DNA from: Lachnospiraceae bacterium UBA1766
GTDB lineage: Bacteria; Bacillota; Clostridia; Lachnospirales; Lachnospiraceae
Length of the DNA stretch: 16,380 nucleotides
Direction: 5' to 3'
NCBI GenBank assembly: GCA_002314715.1
Contig: DCGY01000091.1
Coordinates: 1 to 16,380, forward strand
Below are positions 15,282 through 16,380 of the stretch, in pieces; position 1 is the stretch's first letter, and the number at the start of each line of letters is the position of its first letter. The position numbers and the translations under genes are program-made. The notes below the pieces were generated by a model, which searched no databases, had not been told where the DNA came from, and saw only the letters and a list, made by a program, of their open reading frames with translations.

Positions 15282-16380
15282 GTTCTTCTTCATAAAGATT
15301 TCGGTTGTTCTTAGCCTTGCAACAGGAAATAGAGAAGCTTCCCACTCCCGAATTGCAGGCCACGGACAAAGATGCATTATGAATAATAATATTTTCTTTT
15401 CCAACGTATTTCCCAACTTCCTCCAGCAATTTCTTACGCTCTTTGGAGTTCAAGGCTACATGAGTGATATACACGGTATCCATTTCCATACGTTTTTTAT
15501 TACGAAAGCACTGTTTAATAAATCGTTTCCGGCATTTATTCAAGTCACCCACCATGAAGCTTTCCAGCTCCATGGAGCTTTTTTTGGTATGTAATATAGG
15601 ATGAATGGGAAATGCTTCACATATCTGCATAACCAGACGATTGGTGTAACCACCATTATAAAAGCCTGTGGCATTGGGCATAAAGAATCGGGAAACAATT
15701 CTTTTTGCGTATTCGTTTGTTTTTTCGATAATCTCCTCGGCGGAAACACCGCTCATTGCCAACTCTGCGGCAAACAAAGCCACCATGCACTCACCACCGG
15801 AAATCTGACCGGAATCAATTACATGTACGTTTCCAAAGCTTTCCGCAGCCGCAATCGCCATGGAATAACTCTTACCGCATTGTTTGCCCATGGACACATG
15901 AATCACCTGATCGGCTTTGGTTAACTGTTCTGCGAAGAATTGCTCATACTCTTCTACAGAAACGCTGACGGACTTGGCATAGCTACTGGTTTCTGTCATG
16001 TATTGCGATAAATTATTGTAATCAATTTCAATGGTATCCGCGAAACGGCCGTCCTTGGTCTCGATGTACAGATACATCATACCCATATTGTATTGATCCA
16101 ACAAATCACGAGGTACTTCCGATACACAGTCCGTGGTTACAATTACCTTACGTTTCTTGTGGCTTCGGGTGATTCGAATGACTCCCTCTTCCTGAACACT
16201 TTCCGGTCTCTGGAATTCAATAATATCCGGAGGAAGCAAATCTCTGACCATACGCTCCAAAAGCATGGCATCGATAGGCTTTTCCAAATAGGCATCAAAG
16301 CCCAAATTCTCGTAAAACTTCTGGGCCGCAGAAACCGAATTGGCAGTCAACGCTATCACAGGGGTCTCTTTGCACAGACC
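15277..16380 (-). CDS. Receiver domain fused to DegV fatty-acid-binding domain, 5' end outside window
   Basis: C-terminal 367 residues of a larger signalling protein; the frame is open through the right edge (first visible residues GLCKETPVIALTAN). Residues 1-45 are the end of a response-regulator receiver domain: the PVIALTAN strand with the conserved Thr, then GFDAYLEKPID with the conserved Lys-Pro. This wording is typical of receivers in hybrid histidine kinases, so a kinase core probably lies upstream. After a linker, residues about 75-350 form a DegV/EDD fold: KVIVTTDCVSEVP, HVSMGKQCGKSYSMA, VHVIDSGQISGGE, HPILHTKKSS and a glycine-containing last strand (CNSGVGSF). DegV proteins (FakB) bind a fatty acid and hand it to FakA for phosphorylation; no DAK-type kinase is visible here. 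A sensory use of bound lipid is inferred. An internal GTG at 16359 lies inside the receiver fold and is not a start. Confidence 0.87.
   Translation of the reverse strand, partial: GLCKETPVIALTANSVSAAQKFYENLGFDAYLEKPIDAMLLERMVRDLLPPDIIEFQRPESVQEEGVIRITRSHKKRKVIVTTDCVSEVPRDLLDQYNMGMMYLYIETKDGRFADTIEIDYNNLSQYMTETSSYAKSVSVSVEEYEQFFAEQLTKADQVIHVSMGKQCGKSYSMAIAAAESFGNVHVIDSGQISGGECMVALFAAELAMSGVSAEEIIEKTNEYAKRIVSRFFMPNATGFYNGGYTNRLVMQICEAFPIHPILHTKKSSMELESFMVGDLNKCRKRFIKQCFRNKKRMEMDTVYITHVALNSKERKKLLEEVGKYVGKENIIIHNASLSVACNSGVGSFSISCCKAKNNRNLYEEEL

Noticed and set aside
1..16380. CRISPR array, tRNA/rRNA genes, insertion sequences or phage genes
   Set aside because: No regularly spaced direct repeats, cloverleaf-like sequences, transposase motifs or terminal inverted repeats were noticed on reading both strands.

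Overview
The window looks like chromosome of a low-to-mid GC Firmicute of class Clostridia, most likely a Lachnospiraceae member (Butyrivibrio, Lachnospira or Roseburia type). This rests on Gram-positive-style AGGAGG ribosome sites, consensus sigma-A promoters, a Gram-positive lipobox lipoprotein, a short type IV pilus operon with a DUF4860-like protein, a GtfA/GtfB-type O-GlcNAc glycosyltransferase pair and a multidomain DegV protein. The genus is inference. I see no RNA genes, insertion sequences, CRISPR arrays or phage genes. Coding density is very high; the longest gap is the 145-base divergent promoter region at 2124-2268.

Layout. (1) Positions 1-2123, minus strand: a small GtfB-like protein (232 aa) followed, with a TAATG overlap, by a GtfA-like GT-B glycosyltransferase whose 3' end leaves the window at base 1. 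(2) Positions 2124-2268: divergent promoters flanking a C-rich/G-rich tract that matches a G-quadruplex pattern. (3) Positions 2269-11311, plus strand: nine tightly spaced genes. These are a membrane acyltransferase, a transglutaminase-like lipoprotein, a PilC/GspF platform protein, four small single-pass pilin-like or pilus-associated proteins, a PilT ATPase and a 999-aa LacZ beta-galactosidase. (4) Positions 11332-11364: a bidirectional terminator between convergent genes. (5) Positions 11343-16380, minus strand: a signalling set read right to left. It starts with a receiver domain fused to a DegV fatty-acid-binding domain (5' end outside the window), then a dCache-type chemoreceptor, then a soluble diguanylate cyclase with a LacI-like sugar-binding sensor.

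How the parts may work together (inference): the plus-strand block would build and pull on a thin surface pilus, with surface acylation and a transglutaminase fold acting outside the membrane. LacZ would digest beta-galactosides inside the cell. The minus-strand set reads possible ligands (fatty acid, an extracellular small molecule, an intracellular sugar) and outputs phosphorelay, chemotaxis and c-di-GMP signals, which are the usual controls of pili and surface behaviour. The strongest candidates for new biology are the REC-DegV fusion, the stand-alone GtfB-like protein with the glycosyltransferase, and the pilus operon that has PilT but no PilB and carries lacZ at its end.
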